From: Gammaproteobacteria bacterium
GTDB lineage: Bacteria; Pseudomonadota; Gammaproteobacteria; Steroidobacterales; Woeseiaceae
Direction: 5' to 3'
Length of the DNA stretch: 64,000 nt
NCBI GenBank assembly: GCA_029863705.1
Contig: JAOTUU010000002.1
Coordinates: 1-64,000 of the forward strand
In this document: positions 1 to 13,368 of the stretch, piece by piece
Numbering within the stretch: the stretch's first letter is position 1
Layout: every line of letters starts with the position of its first letter
Notes under the pieces: model-generated
The model's input: only the letters and a program-made list of their open reading frames with translations
What the model was told of the DNA's origin: nothing
The model's database searches: none
Made by a program: the position numbers and the translations under genes

Positions 1-229
1 AACCCTTACAGACGAAATGCTCGCTGCTGCTGATATTCTGGTGACGGTTTGTGGTCACGCCGATGAGCATTGCCCTGTCATTCCGGAGGGAATGCGCAAA
101 GAGCACTGGCCACTAAGCGATCCGGCCAGGGCGCGCGGTTCCGAGAAAGAAGTCATGGCAGTATTTGAAGAAAGTCGCGACGATATTCGAAAGAGAGTTG
201 CCGATCTTATTGCGCGCATTGGCAGCTAA
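1..229 (+). CDS. arsC: Arsenate reductase, thioredoxin-coupled ArsC type (3' part only)
   Basis: This is the C-terminal part of a low-molecular-weight-phosphatase-fold arsenate reductase; the reading frame is open to the left edge, so the N-terminus and the P-loop cysteine lie outside the window. The visible part has the Cys-x6-Cys pair (TVCGHADEHCP) that matches the Cys82/Cys89 redox relay of thioredoxin-dependent ArsC, followed by the typical WPLSDPA segment. The family reduces arsenate to arsenite in the cytoplasm. It ends 15 bp before an ACR3 exporter, so reduction and export are almost certainly co-transcribed. The only unknown is how far the gene extends upstream. Confidence 0.9.
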   Translation, partial: TLTDEMLAAADILVTVCGHADEHCPVIPEGMRKEHWPLSDPARARGSEKEVMAVFEESRDDIRKRVADLIARIGS

Positions 230-244
230 TAGGGACATGGAACA

Positions 245-1420
245 ATGGACGATTTGAAAAGTAGCAGTTCCCAAATGAATGTCTTTGAGCGCTACCTGAC
301 AATCTGGGTGGCGCTGTGCATTGGTGGCGGAATTCTGCTCGGAAAGTTCGCACCGGAGATCGCGCGCTCACTCGATGCCATGGCGATTACGGTTAACGGC
401 GCCCCGGTCGTTTCGATTCCGATCGCCCTTTGCCTGTTTTTCATGATGTATCCGATCATGGTCAAAATAGACTTCCATGAGGTCGTGAGTGCGGGAAAGG
501 CGCTGCGCCCGGTTGGTCTGACGCTATTCATCAACTGGTGCGTAAAGCCGTTTACGATGTATGCAATAGCGAGCTATTTTCTTGGCACGCTTTTCCTCGC
601 GTTTATCGGGCCCGATGCTGTTGATCTGATCAAGATGCCGCTGGGTGAGAGCCTGATCGTCGGTGATTCCTACGGTGCAGGTCGAGTAGTCCTGGTCGAT
701 GGCATCAAAATGCTTGAGGTGCCGCTGTGGCGAAGCTATCTCGCCGGTTGCATTCTCCTTGGCATCGCGCCCTGTACCGCCATGGTTCTTGTGTGGGGCT
801 ATCTTTCCAAAGGCAATGATGGCCATACGCTTGTTATGGTGGCCATCAACTCGCTGACCATGCTCGTTCTGTTCGGGTTCCTGGGCGGTTTTTTGCTGGG
901 CGTTGGCAGGCTGCCGGTTCCGTGGCAGGCATTGCTTCTCTCTATCGGTATTTACGTTGCGTTACCCCTGATTGCAGGCTACGCATCACGAAAATGGATT
1001 ATCGCGGTCAAAGGTGAGCGTTGGTTCAAGGATGTGTTCCTGCACTTTCTTACGCCGGTTACGATTTCCGCGCTGCTGATAACACTAATTCTCCTGTTTT
1101 CGTTCAAAGGCGAAACAATCGTGCAGAATCCTTTGACGATCTTGTGGATCGCGGTGCCGTTGTTTGTACAGACTGTATTCGTTTTTGCATTAGGTTATGC
1201 ACTGTCTAAGTTGTTGGGCCTCAGTTACGAAAACGCCGCGCCAACAGCCATGATCGGCGCGTCGAATCACTTCGAAGTCGCCATAGCGACAGCGGCAATG
1301 TTGTATGGCCTGTCATCCGGTGCTGCTCTGGCAACCGTGGTTGGTGTGTTGATCGAAGTGCCGTTGATGCTAATGCTGGTGAGGTTCTGCCTGCGCACAC
1401 AACACTGGTTTTCCCGGTGA
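245..1420 (+). CDS. acr3: ACR3-family arsenite efflux permease
   Basis: A 391-residue inner-membrane protein with about ten hydrophobic segments. The conserved ACR3 cysteine lies in [11 protein letters not shown] (Cys177), and the late-helix segment [12 protein letters not shown] carries the conserved Glu. ACR3 permeases export As(III) using the proton motive force. Between the third and fourth helix regions there is a longer loop (about residues 118-163) than in compact ACR3 proteins. A start at 245 follows arsC by 15 bp with GGGACATGGA upstream. No arsR regulator is visible; it may lie left of the window. Function is assigned from family motifs and the arsC partner. Confidence 0.93.
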   Translation: MDDLKSSSSQMNVFERYLTIWVALCIGGGILLGKFAPEIARSLDAMAITVNGAPVVSIPIALCLFFMMYPIMVKIDFHEVVSAGKALRPVGLTLFINWCVKPFTMYAIASYFLGTLFLAFIGPDAVDLIKMPLGESLIVGDSYGAGRVVLVDGIKMLEVPLWRSYLAGCILLGIAPCTAMVLVWGYLSKGNDGHTLVMVAINSLTMLVLFGFLGGFLLGVGRLPVPWQALLLSIGIYVALPLIAGYASRKWIIAVKGERWFKDVFLHFLTPVTISALLITLILLFSFKGETIVQNPLTILWIAVPLFVQTVFVFALGYALSKLLGLSYENAAPTAMIGASNHFEVAIATAAMLYGLSSGAALATVVGVLIEVPLMLMLVRFCLRTQHWFSR

Positions 1421-1496
1421 CCAGGTTTCCTGATTCTAATTATGTGCGATCTGGCGCTTCCCAATTCACGCACATCGCGGTAGTCTTTTACGTACT

Positions 1497-2480
1497 TTGA
1501 ATGCTGTCCAGATATCTCGAGACATCGTCCTCGAGCCCGCCGATAATAACCGCCTGGCTAATCTGTGCGGTCAGTTTGATGAAAACCTACGGCATATTGA
1601 ACGCCGGCTCGATGTAGAAATTGCGAGCCGCGGCAACCGTTTTCGCGTTACGGGTCAACCCGGTGCTGCGCAAATGGGCAGTGATGTGCTGCAATCCCTG
1701 TTCCGGATGACCGATAGCGAACGTATTGATGCTGAGCGTGTGCACATGCTCTTGCAGGAGTCTGTGATGAATGATGGTGAGTCCACGTCTGCGTCGTCTG
1801 ATAGCGATGAGGCCGGTATAGAAGATGTTTCGATTCAGACACCAGAAAAGCTGATACGTTCGCGCGGTGTGAACCAGGCTGCGTACATGAAAAGTATCGC
1901 CGAACATGATCTCGCGATTGGTATCGGCCCGGCGGGAACCGGAAAAACCTACCTTGCTATTGCCAGTGCGATCGATGCGCTCGAGAGTGAAAGTGTGCGG
2001 CGTATTGTTCTCGTACGCCCTGCAGTAGAAGCTGGCGAGCGCCTCGGTTTTCTTCCCGGCGACATGTCGCAGAAAGTTGATCCATACTTGCGCCCAATGT
2101 ATGACGCCCTGTACGACATGATGGGCGCGGAACAGGTCACGAAGCTCATCGAGAAAAATATCATTGAGATCGCACCGCTTGCTTTTATGCGAGGCCGTTC
2201 GCTCAACGAGTCGTTTGTCATCCTTGACGAGGCGCAGAACTCCAGCGTTGAACAAATGAAAATGTTTCTCACGCGTATCGGTTTTGGTTCGAGTGCGGTC
2301 GTAACTGGGGACATTACGCAGATCGACCTGCCGAATGGACAAGAGTCGGGCCTTAAAAACGCAATGAGAATACTTGAAGGCGTCTCCGGCATCGCATTCA
2401 CTATGTTCACGCCAAAAGACGTCGTACGCCATCCGTTAGTTCAGCGAATTGTTGAAGCATACGAATCCGACGACGAATGA
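1497..2480 (+). CDS. ybeZ: PhoH-like ATPase (YbeZ)
   Basis: A 327-residue PhoH-family P-loop ATPase. An N-terminal KH-like region (1-100) and an acidic Ser/Asp linker (about 98-112) precede the ATPase with Walker A GPAGTGKT (144-151) and Walker B VILDEAQN. YbeZ works with the endoribonuclease YbeY in rRNA maturation and quality control. TTG at 1497 is chosen because the N-terminus then matches family members (ISRDIVLEPADNNRLANLCG) and no ATG or GTG lies between it and the upstream stop. It overlaps ybeY by 4 bp. In E. coli miaB precedes this gene; here an arsenic operon does. Confidence 0.95.
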   Translation: MNAVQISRDIVLEPADNNRLANLCGQFDENLRHIERRLDVEIASRGNRFRVTGQPGAAQMGSDVLQSLFRMTDSERIDAERVHMLLQESVMNDGESTSASSDSDEAGIEDVSIQTPEKLIRSRGVNQAAYMKSIAEHDLAIGIGPAGTGKTYLAIASAIDALESESVRRIVLVRPAVEAGERLGFLPGDMSQKVDPYLRPMYDALYDMMGAEQVTKLIEKNIIEIAPLAFMRGRSLNESFVILDEAQNSSVEQMKMFLTRIGFGSSAVVTGDITQIDLPNGQESGLKNAMRILEGVSGIAFTMFTPKDVVRHPLVQRIVEAYESDDE

Positions 2481-2956
2481 GTTCAGTGCCTACGGTTGAC
2501 GTGCAGGTCGCCTGCGACGGCGAAGTCCCGGCGGAAGCCGATATTCAGAAGTGGGTATCAGCTGCGCTCGGGCAGTCCGGCCGCGTGGTGGATCGTCCTT
2601 GCGAGATCGCCGTACGAGTTGTCGATGCCGAGGAAATCCAGACCCTGAATGAGCTGTACCGAAAGAAAGACGGTGCGACCAACGTGTTGTCATTTCCGGG
2701 CGGCGAGATGGCCGGGCTACCGGACGAGGCGACTCGAATGCTTGGAGATATTGTCATCTGCGCATCGGTGGTTGCTCGTGAAGCGGCAGAGCAGGACAAA
2801 GCGCTGGCGGATCACTGGGCACATATGCTGGTTCACGGCACGTTGCACTTACTCGGATTTGACCACAACACCGACACAGAGGCCGCCAAGATGGAGGCGC
2901 TGGAAACGTCGATTCTCGCGACCGGGCATGTACCGGATCCGTATCAGAGGTCGTAG
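2477..2956 (+). CDS. ybeY: Endoribonuclease YbeY (rRNA maturation factor)
   Basis: A 159-residue single-strand endoribonuclease of the UPF0054 family, needed for 16S rRNA 3'-end processing and 70S quality control. The zinc site is the HGTLHLLGFDH motif with His120, His124 and His130. The conserved TNVLSFPGGE segment lies in the middle. Its ATG overlaps the ybeZ stop (ATGA), so the two are probably translationally coupled. Length and motif are normal for the family. Confidence 0.96.
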   Translation: MSSVPTVDVQVACDGEVPAEADIQKWVSAALGQSGRVVDRPCEIAVRVVDAEEIQTLNELYRKKDGATNVLSFPGGEMAGLPDEATRMLGDIVICASVVAREAAEQDKALADHWAHMLVHGTLHLLGFDHNTDTEAAKMEALETSILATGHVPDPYQRS

Positions 2957-3009
2957 CCACAAGCTGATACAATGGCTGGAATTAACTACGGAATGCCAAA
3001 ACAGGTTCG

Positions 3010-3861
3010 ATGAACGACAAACCGCCAAGTACCATCGGCACAGGCAGCACTGGATTGATTGCGCGTTTGAAGCGGGCGATCAAAGGTGATCCCTGGAGCC
3101 GCGAAGAAATACAAGACCTGATCCAGCAAACCGAGATTGATCTCGACGCTGAAGAGAAAAGCATGCTCACTGGCGTGCTTGAGGTCTCCGAAACGCAAGT
3201 TCGCGAAGTCATGATTCCTCGCTCGCAAATGGTCGTCATCGACATAGAGCAGGACTTCGACGAGATACTCGCTGTCATTATTCAATCTGGCCATTCTCGT
3301 TTTCCCGTCATAGGCGAGGATCGCGATGAAGTGCTCGGTGTGCTGCTTGCGAAAGATCTGCTGCGTTACTTTCACAGTGAAGATGCCAAAGACGTGCCGC
3401 TGAGAAAACTGTTGCGTCCGGCGTCTGTCATTCCTGAGTCAAAACGTCTCAATGCGCTGCTCAAGGAGTTTCGTGCCAGCCACAACCATATGGCTATCGT
3501 TGTCGATGAGTACGGTGGTGTTGCGGGGCTGCTGACTATTGAAGATGTCCTTGAAGAGATCGTTGGCGAAATCGATGACGAACACGACCCGGAAGAAATT
3601 GTGTTTATTCGTCCTGATAATGATCGCGATGGCAAACCGAGTTTTGCTGTCCGCGCCTTGACGCGCATCGAAGACTTCAATGAGTACTTTGAGTGTGAGC
3701 TTGCCGATGACGAGTACGACACTATTGGGGGCCTCGTACTGCACGAACTCGGTCGATTGCCTCGCCGCGGCGAGACGCTCGAGTTTGGCGGCTTCATCTA
3801 CAAGGTCGTGATCGCGGACAAACGCCGAATTGATGCGCTGCAGGTCCAACGGATCGACTGA
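3010..3861 (+). CDS. corC: CorC/HlyC-family protein with CBS pair (YbeX)
   Basis: A 283-residue cytoplasmic protein. The N-terminus is short and polar, followed by MIPRSQMVVID and two CBS domains (about 65-185), then a C-terminal CorC_HlyC domain (about 200-283). CorC is linked to Mg/Co efflux; E. coli YbeX has more recently been tied to ribosome metabolism, in keeping with its place after ybeZ-ybeY. No membrane segments are present, so it is the soluble YbeX form, not the membrane YtfL/YfjD form. lnt begins 3 bp after its stop. Confidence 0.94.
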   Translation: MNDKPPSTIGTGSTGLIARLKRAIKGDPWSREEIQDLIQQTEIDLDAEEKSMLTGVLEVSETQVREVMIPRSQMVVIDIEQDFDEILAVIIQSGHSRFPVIGEDRDEVLGVLLAKDLLRYFHSEDAKDVPLRKLLRPASVIPESKRLNALLKEFRASHNHMAIVVDEYGGVAGLLTIEDVLEEIVGEIDDEHDPEEIVFIRPDNDRDGKPSFAVRALTRIEDFNEYFECELADDEYDTIGGLVLHELGRLPRRGETLEFGGFIYKVVIADKRRIDALQVQRID

Positions 3862-3864
3862 CGC

Positions 3865-8354
<4,490 letters not shown>

Positions 8355-8403
8355 CAATCTGTCTGCGAAAAGCGAAAAAGTACTGCTTGTCGCCGATCTG
8401 CCG

Positions 8404-8862
8404 TTGGTGAGGCTGGAGAGACTGTTGGCGAAGTACGGCCTGACACTCCATTTGCAACCCGGTGACAAGTCGATCACTGGAAGTTTCTGGGGCGAAACGG
8501 AGGCGGGCATCGTCGGTCGTAACGTTTACGTGCGTAGCGATACGCCCATTCACTCGCTGCTGCATGAGACCTGCCACACTATTTGCATGACGCAGGAGCG
8601 CCGTGATCGGCTCGACCGCGATGCCGGTGGCGATGACCTCGAAGAATCAGCGGTGTGCTATCTGCAGATCGTGCTTGCCGACGAAATCGATGCAGTTGGC
8701 CGTAATCGGCTCATGTCTGACATGGATGCCTGGGGATACAGTTTCCGGCTTGGGCGCACGCAGCTGTGGTTCGAGAGCGATGCCGAGGATGCACGTAAGT
8801 GGTTGATCGACAACCGCTTGCTTTCGAAGAGCGGTAGGCCGCTGTTCAGGTTGCGCGCCTGA
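8404..8862 (+). CDS. Uncharacterised protein with HExxH zinc-protease-like motif
   Basis: A protein of about 152 residues that I cannot assign to a named family. It contains LLHETCHTICM, an HExxH motif, followed some 20 residues later by DDLEESAVCYLQ, which could supply the third ligand Glu of a gluzincin-type zinc site. There is no signal peptide or membrane segment. The start is uncertain: TTG 8404 and GTG 8407 are possible, and the frame stays open upstream towards the lptE stop with protein-like codons. It lies between lptE and a membrane-protein gene on the same strand. Confidence 0.7.
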   Translation: MVRLERLLAKYGLTLHLQPGDKSITGSFWGETEAGIVGRNVYVRSDTPIHSLLHETCHTICMTQERRDRLDRDAGGDDLEESAVCYLQIVLADEIDAVGRNRLMSDMDAWGYSFRLGRTQLWFESDAEDARKWLIDNRLLSKSGRPLFRLRA

Positions 8863-8880
8863 CCTGTTATATAGTGACGT

Positions 8881-9579
8881 ATGGTCTGGCCACGCTACAT
8901 TCTGTACTTCGTTGCGGTCACATTGGTGATATGGATGTTGACGCAACTTGAGATCGCCTTTCCCGGCAGCCTCAAGCTATACGTTGTGGTAGGAGAAGAA
9001 ATTCCGATCGGGACCAGCGAATATTCTCCAATCGAGATCATCCAGCCATTAATTCTTGGAAGCTGCGGTCTGCTACTGGCCTGGGTCGCGCAATATTGTC
9101 CGTCGCAGCGACCCATCGCGTTTCCTTTCGGCGGTCTCGCGCTAGCATTTCTAATCCGCGAGTGTGACTACATTCTGGATTTCTACGTGATTGCCAACCT
9201 CTGGCAGGTACTGATCGCCGTCGCGCTCGCGTTCGTAATTGCCTATACCTACCGGGCGCGACGTCGCCTCAAGATTGCCTGGGCGAGAATCTGGCCGTCT
9301 CCGGGTTTAGCGCTCTGGTTTGCTGGCGCCGTGATTGTATTTTCGTTCGTGCCGCTTGTTGGCCAGGAGTCATTGTGGATGTCGCTCCTGGGCGACGACT
9401 ACCGGCCGATCGCCAAGCTTGCGGTCGAGGAGTTTTTTGAGCTGATGGGCTATATCCTGTGGCTAATCGGAACCATCGAATACACGTACCAGGCCCGAGC
9501 GATCGCGTACCGCGAACCAATTCCGGCTGCGCAGCGCCTGCGGCAGAAACGGCGGCACGAAAAGGAAGGACGGTACTAA
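8881..9579 (+). CDS. Uncharacterised multi-pass membrane protein
   Basis: A 232-residue protein with about six hydrophobic segments (roughly residues 5-22, 50-70, 80-100, 104-122, 138-160, 188-205) and a basic C-terminal tail ending in RQKRRHEKEGRY, which is likely cytoplasmic. I recognise no family motif. It starts at ATG 8881, 18 bp after the preceding metalloprotease-like gene and on the same strand, so the two may be co-transcribed. It is convergent with hisI, with 15 bp between the stop codons. Confidence 0.7.
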   Translation: MVWPRYILYFVAVTLVIWMLTQLEIAFPGSLKLYVVVGEEIPIGTSEYSPIEIIQPLILGSCGLLLAWVAQYCPSQRPIAFPFGGLALAFLIRECDYILDFYVIANLWQVLIAVALAFVIAYTYRARRRLKIAWARIWPSPGLALWFAGAVIVFSFVPLVGQESLWMSLLGDDYRPIAKLAVEEFFELMGYILWLIGTIEYTYQARAIAYREPIPAAQRLRQKRRHEKEGRY

Positions 9580-9594
9580 AGTAGTCAGGGCCGC

Positions 9595-10092
9595 TCAGAG
9601 GATCGTCGGATTCGGCGCGTCGCCGTAAACTTCCTCGGGGTCGAAGACCTTTTCGGTCTCAGTCCATTCCAGACGAATATCGCCACCGGACTGCTGTTTT
9701 TCGAACGCCTCGCCAACCGGAACGCGCCGGTAGAAGCAGCTGCGATAGCCGACGTGACAACTCGCTCCGCCGGTGACGTCGACGCGCAACCAGATACAAT
9801 CCTGATCGTCGTCGACGAGCAGTTGCCGAACTTTCTGCACCAGGCCACTCGTCGCGCCCTTGTGCCAAAGCACCTGGCGGCTGCGGCTGAAGTAATGTGC
9901 TTCACCTGTCTTGATGGTCAGGCTCAACGCCTCGGCATTCATATAGCCCTGCATCAGCAGCTCGCCCGACTCCGCGTCCGTCGTGACCGCGGTAATCAGG
10001 CCGCGGTCGTCAAACTTGGGCGCCAGATCGCTGCTTTCTTCGACCTGCTCAATCGATTCGCGGGCTTGAAAATTGACCGTAGCAGCAGACAT
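9595..10092 (-). CDS. hisI: Phosphoribosyl-AMP cyclohydrolase
   Basis: A 165-residue HisI, the third step of histidine biosynthesis (opening of the PR-AMP purine ring). Seen are [21 protein letters not shown] and the metal-binding [13 protein letters not shown]. There is no HisE (pyrophosphohydrolase) domain; after the core comes a short tail ending GDAPNPTIL. The frame opens further upstream, but ATG at 10092 has a good GAGG Shine-Dalgarno sequence 8 nt before it. The gene stands alone, away from other his genes, and is divergent from cysS. Confidence 0.94.
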   Translation of the reverse strand: MSAATVNFQARESIEQVEESSDLAPKFDDRGLITAVTTDAESGELLMQGYMNAEALSLTIKTGEAHYFSRSRQVLWHKGATSGLVQKVRQLLVDDDQDCIWLRVDVTGGASCHVGYRSCFYRRVPVGEAFEKQQSGGDIRLEWTETEKVFDPEEVYGDAPNPTIL

Positions 10093-10176
10093 TCGTAATT
10101 CCTCAGGAAATAAATGCAACGGGCGGCAGAATACAAGGCGTAGCAGCGCGCGGCAATGTTGCTATCATTCGCAACC

Positions 10177-11556
10177 ATGACTATTCAAGTACACGACACA
10201 CGCAAGGGTCGCAAAGTCCCATTCGAACCTCTCAACGACGGTGAAGTGACGATGTACCTCTGTGGGCCAACGGTTTACAACTACGCCCACATTGGTAACG
10301 CGCGACCCGCTGTGGTCTTCGATCTCCTGGCTCGCGTGCTCAGGCGCAGTTACAAACTGACTTTTGCTCGCAACATCACGGATATCGACGACAAAATAAA
10401 CGCGGCGTCGATCGAAACCGGCAAGCCTATCGAGGAGATTACAGCCAAATACATTGAAGCTTACAACGATGACATGGGTGCCATAGGCGTCCAGCGCCCG
10501 GATATTGAGCCGCGCGCGACGCAACACGTTGCCGAAATGATCAGCATGATTGGCGAGCTGGTCGACAAGGGTTTTGCCTACGAAGCCGAAGGACACGTGT
10601 TGTTCGACGTGGCTAGCCACAAGGGTTATGGCGAGCTTTCCAAGCGGGATCTTCGCGAAATGATCGCAGGCTCGCGGGTCGAAGTCGCACCCTACAAACG
10701 GGCTGCGCAGGACTTCGTTCTGTGGAAACCATCGACGCCGGAGTTACCGGGCTGGGATTCTCCGTGGGGACGTGGCCGGCCGGGGTGGCATATCGAGTGT
10801 TCGGCCATGGCGGCAAAGCACCTGGGGCGCACGATCGATATCCATGGCGGCGGGCTTGACCTCGTTTTTCCACATCACGAGAATGAACTCGCCCAGAGCT
10901 GCTGCGCGCACGACGGCGACGATTTCGCGCGCTACTGGGTGCACAACGGTTTCCTGTCGATGGATCACGAGAAGATGTCGAAGTCGCTCGGCAACGTCGT
11001 ACTCGTGCACGAACTGATTAAGACAGTACCCGGTGAAGTCATTCGTCTGGCACTGTTAAGCGCGCACTACCGGCAACCACTCGACTGGTCGACGGCAACG
11101 CTCAAGTCGGCCAAACGACAGCTCGACAGGTTGTACGGCGCAATTCGCGGCATTGATGTCAGTGATGAGGCTCGCGCAAAAGCAGAAGTGCCGGAAGCGC
11201 TGGTGGCTGCGCTCGAGGACGATCTCAACTCACCAAAAGCAATGTCGGAGTTCTTCGGTCTGGCCAAAACGCTGAACAAGACCACAGATCCCGACCAAAG
11301 GCAGCAACTCGCGGCTGCGATGCTTGCTGCGGGCGATTTCATGGGCTTCCTGCAATCAGATCCGGAAGCCTGGTTTTCGGGCCATATTGAGGGCGAGCTC
11401 TCAGCTGACGATATCGAAGCCTTGATAGCAAAGAGAAACGAGGCACGAGCCGCCAGGGATTTCGCGGCCGCAGATGCTGTTCGGGATCGGCTGGCTGAAG
11501 CTGGTATCCAGATAGAAGACGGATCGGGTGGCACGACCTGGAGGCGAATTGACTAA
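10177..11556 (+). CDS. cysS: Cysteinyl-tRNA synthetase
   Basis: A 459-residue class I synthetase. Motifs in order: CGPTVYNYAHIGNARP with the HIGH-like HIGN, zinc ligands in WHIECSAM and HHENELAQS, and KMSKSLGN. ATG at 10177 (MTIQVHDTRKG) is preferred over the seven-codon-longer frame because it matches family N-termini. Its last codons overlap sufE, which is a sulfur-transfer gene, so cysteine charging and cysteine sulfur use sit in one transcript. Confidence 0.96.
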   Translation: MTIQVHDTRKGRKVPFEPLNDGEVTMYLCGPTVYNYAHIGNARPAVVFDLLARVLRRSYKLTFARNITDIDDKINAASIETGKPIEEITAKYIEAYNDDMGAIGVQRPDIEPRATQHVAEMISMIGELVDKGFAYEAEGHVLFDVASHKGYGELSKRDLREMIAGSRVEVAPYKRAAQDFVLWKPSTPELPGWDSPWGRGRPGWHIECSAMAAKHLGRTIDIHGGGLDLVFPHHENELAQSCCAHDGDDFARYWVHNGFLSMDHEKMSKSLGNVVLVHELIKTVPGEVIRLALLSAHYRQPLDWSTATLKSAKRQLDRLYGAIRGIDVSDEARAKAEVPEALVAALEDDLNSPKAMSEFFGLAKTLNKTTDPDQRQQLAAAMLAAGDFMGFLQSDPEAWFSGHIEGELSADDIEALIAKRNEARAARDFAAADAVRDRLAEAGIQIEDGSGGTTWRRID

Positions 11557-11974
11557 CGAAGTTCAAGCCGCACAGGATGAGCTGATCGAGGAGTTCCGGT
11601 TTTTCGACGACTGGATGGATCGCTATCAGTACCTGATCGACATGGGCCGGCGTCTGCCCGAATTCCCGAAGGCCGAGCAAACAGATGCGAACAAGATTCG
11701 CGGCTGCCAGTCGCAAGTCTGGTTCGTTGCCAGCGAGAAGGACGGCAGGCTTTATTTTCAGGCGATTTCGGACGCAGTGATCGTGTCCGGGCTCATTGCA
11801 CTGTTGCTGCGGATTTACAGCGGCAGACTCCCGCAGGATATCCTTGATACGCCACCGACTTTCGTGACCGCACTGGACTTTGAGCATCACCTGAGTGCGA
11901 CGCGCAGCAACGGCCTGTCATCGATGCTCAGCGCTATCCGCACATTCGCCACCGAGGCGTTGCAGTCCACGTAA
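11549..11974 (+). CDS. sufE: Cysteine desulfuration protein SufE
   Basis: About 141 residues. SufE accepts persulfide sulfur from the cysteine desulfurase SufS (or CsdA) through a single Cys; here that residue is Cys53 in [12 protein letters not shown] at 11549 is preceded by GGAGG four bases upstream and gives the normal length; GTG at 11528 would add seven residues inside cysS. No sufS, sufB, sufC or sufD is nearby, so it may serve a desulfurase encoded elsewhere. The stop overlaps the ATG of the yidD gene by one base. Confidence 0.9.
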   Translation: MTNEVQAAQDELIEEFRFFDDWMDRYQYLIDMGRRLPEFPKAEQTDANKIRGCQSQVWFVASEKDGRLYFQAISDAVIVSGLIALLLRIYSGRLPQDILDTPPTFVTALDFEHHLSATRSNGLSSMLSAIRTFATEALQST

Positions 11975-12585
11975 TGTTCAGCGCACTGGGACAGCTGCTT
12001 GCCTGGCCTCTGCTCGCACTCGTCTGGTTGTATCGCTACACCATTTCGCCGTTTCTCGGAAACAATTGCCGCTACGACCCGAGTTGCTCGGCCTATGCTA
12101 TCGAGTCGTTGCGCAAATACGGCGCCTTTCGTGGTACCTGGCTGGCGGCGAAGCGAATCGCGCGTTGCCACCCGTGGGGCGGGTCAGGCTATGACCCCGT
12201 ACCCGAGCAGCAGGTTGATGGGATCCTTTCGAGGGAGCGAACCGTCGTACTCAATCATGCCTATGGTTTTATTAGCCGCGGCAATCGGGACGGTGGTTTC
12301 AAACATCTGTATGGCCACCTCGATCGTGACCCCGAGCCTGATACGGCATGGCAGTGGTTCTTTGAACAGATGCTGGGCTGGGAGGTTCAGGAACCCGCGT
12401 TGCTTTTCGGGCAGGCATATCTGACTCGCCTGTTACACGATGGCAACGACGTCGTCGCCGTCAAACTGATGATGCGCTGCCGCTTGATCAACGAGGCATT
12501 CAAGCCATTACCTGAGGACAGGGAACGGGCGCTGATTGCCGCGGAGAACTGTCAGAACGACGAGTTAATTTCGATCTTACGATGA
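11974..12585 (+). CDS. yidD: YidD membrane-insertion factor fused to an extra C-terminal helical domain
   Basis: A 203-residue protein. Residues 1-78 are a complete YidD (hydrophobic N-terminal helix, [34 protein letters not shown]), a membrane-associated helper of YidC insertion. YidD is normally about 70-90 residues; here about 120 further residues follow ([15 protein letters not shown] ... [17 protein letters not shown] ... [12 protein letters not shown]) that look alpha-helical and soluble and might be TPR-like. There is no stop or frameshift at the junction. yidD usually sits with rnpA and yidC near oriC; here it follows sufE. Its last 9 bp overlap the convergent merC-like gene. Confidence 0.85.
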   Translation: MFSALGQLLAWPLLALVWLYRYTISPFLGNNCRYDPSCSAYAIESLRKYGAFRGTWLAAKRIARCHPWGGSGYDPVPEQQVDGILSRERTVVLNHAYGFISRGNRDGGFKHLYGHLDRDPEPDTAWQWFFEQMLGWEVQEPALLFGQAYLTRLLHDGNDVVAVKLMMRCRLINEAFKPLPEDRERALIAAENCQNDELISILR

Positions 12586-12978
12586 ATCGCAAGCTGCCTG
12601 TGCACGAATGCTATTGAAATAATGTGCCGTTGCCAGCGTGAGCGAACCGCAAATAGTGAATGCCCGGTCGGCCATCAGCCCCAATTGGGCATGCGCGACG
12701 GTTGCGCCAATAATCAACAAAATCATGCCGACGAAGCCGGCAAAAAGGATACGGCTGTTTCGATGGCGCCGATACCCAATCCCGAGCGCAAGGGTGCTCA
12801 GCGGCAGTACAACGACCAGCATCTGTAAATGCAGGTGACCTTCCGCGAATTGCGCGAAAAAAGGCACGCCGATAACGATGAGTGGCAGCGCAAGACAATG
12901 GACCAGGCACAGGGCGGAGAGCACAACTGCAGCTCCGTCGAGCCAGTTAGTCTTATTCGGCGTGTCTTGGTCCATCAT
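12577..12978 (-). CDS. MerC-domain membrane protein
   Basis: A 133-residue protein with four predicted membrane helices and the MerC-like [10 protein letters not shown] motif, a Cys-x-x-His-Cys arrangement in the first helix, plus basic residues between helices 2 and 3. MerC proteins move mercuric ion across the inner membrane, but stand-alone chromosomal MerC-like proteins are not proven mercury transporters, and no other mer gene is present here. ATG at 12978 or 12975 may be the start. Its 3' end overlaps the yidD gene tail to tail by 9 bp. Confidence 0.8.
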   Translation of the reverse strand: MMDQDTPNKTNWLDGAAVVLSALCLVHCLALPLIVIGVPFFAQFAEGHLHLQMLVVVLPLSTLALGIGYRRHRNSRILFAGFVGMILLIIGATVAHAQLGLMADRAFTICGSLTLATAHYFNSIRAQAACDSS

Positions 12979-13047
12979 GGGGTGCCGTTATGCCGCGCGG
13001 TGTTAAAAACAGGATACCTCGGACGCGCGGGGGAGCGAAGGATATAG

Positions 13048-13053
13048 TATAAT
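13048..13053 (+). promoter_or_regulatory. Candidate -10 element for the trm112-like/holA transcript
   Basis: A perfect TATAAT hexamer lies in GATATAGTATAATTTT, 60 bp before the Trm112-like start. No convincing -35 is seen in the GC-rich stretch upstream. The reverse strand of the same AT patch (TACTAT) could instead serve the merC-like gene. Confidence 0.35.
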
Positions 13054-13113
13054 TTTCGCACCTTCAAGTATTTAAAAAACAAGCACTTATGAGCATTCAC
13101 GCACGGAATAGAC

Positions 13114-13368
13114 ATGGATAAACGACTACTTTCGATACTCCGCTGCCCGGTGACACACAAAGGGCTGTCGCTGGCCAGGAGTGCGGTGCTCAAAAATGTC
13201 AACGCAGCGATCGATTCCGGCAAGCTTTGTAACCAGGATGGCAAGGTGTTGGCGGAGCCAATGTCCGAGGCTCTGGTCACCGACGATGGTAAAGTGCTGT
13301 ATCCAATTTCGAATGGCATACCCGTTTTGTTGCAAGGCGAATCGGTCAATATGGAGCAGCTTGGTTGA
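13114..13368 (+). CDS. Trm112-like (UPF0434/YcaR-type) small protein
   Basis: An 84-residue protein matching the Trm112/UPF0434 pattern: LLSILRCPVTHKGL at the N-terminus and LYPISNGIPVLL at the C-terminus. Family members are small zinc-ribbon-like proteins, and in eukaryotes and archaea Trm112 activates methyltransferases. Bacterial members are mostly uncharacterised. Only Cys11 and Cys39 are present, so a full four-Cys zinc site is not visible. The holA TTG start overlaps its stop. Confidence 0.85.
   Translation: MDKRLLSILRCPVTHKGLSLARSAVLKNVNAAIDSGKLCNQDGKVLAEPMSEALVTDDGKVLYPISNGIPVLLQGESVNMEQLG

Noticed and set aside
1587-2432. A 281-residue minus-strand frame
   Set aside because: It is antisense to ybeZ, whose motifs are unambiguous, and shows no domain of its own.
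12577-12978. A mer (mercury resistance) operon
   Set aside because: Only a MerC-like protein is present; merR, merT, merP and merA are absent.
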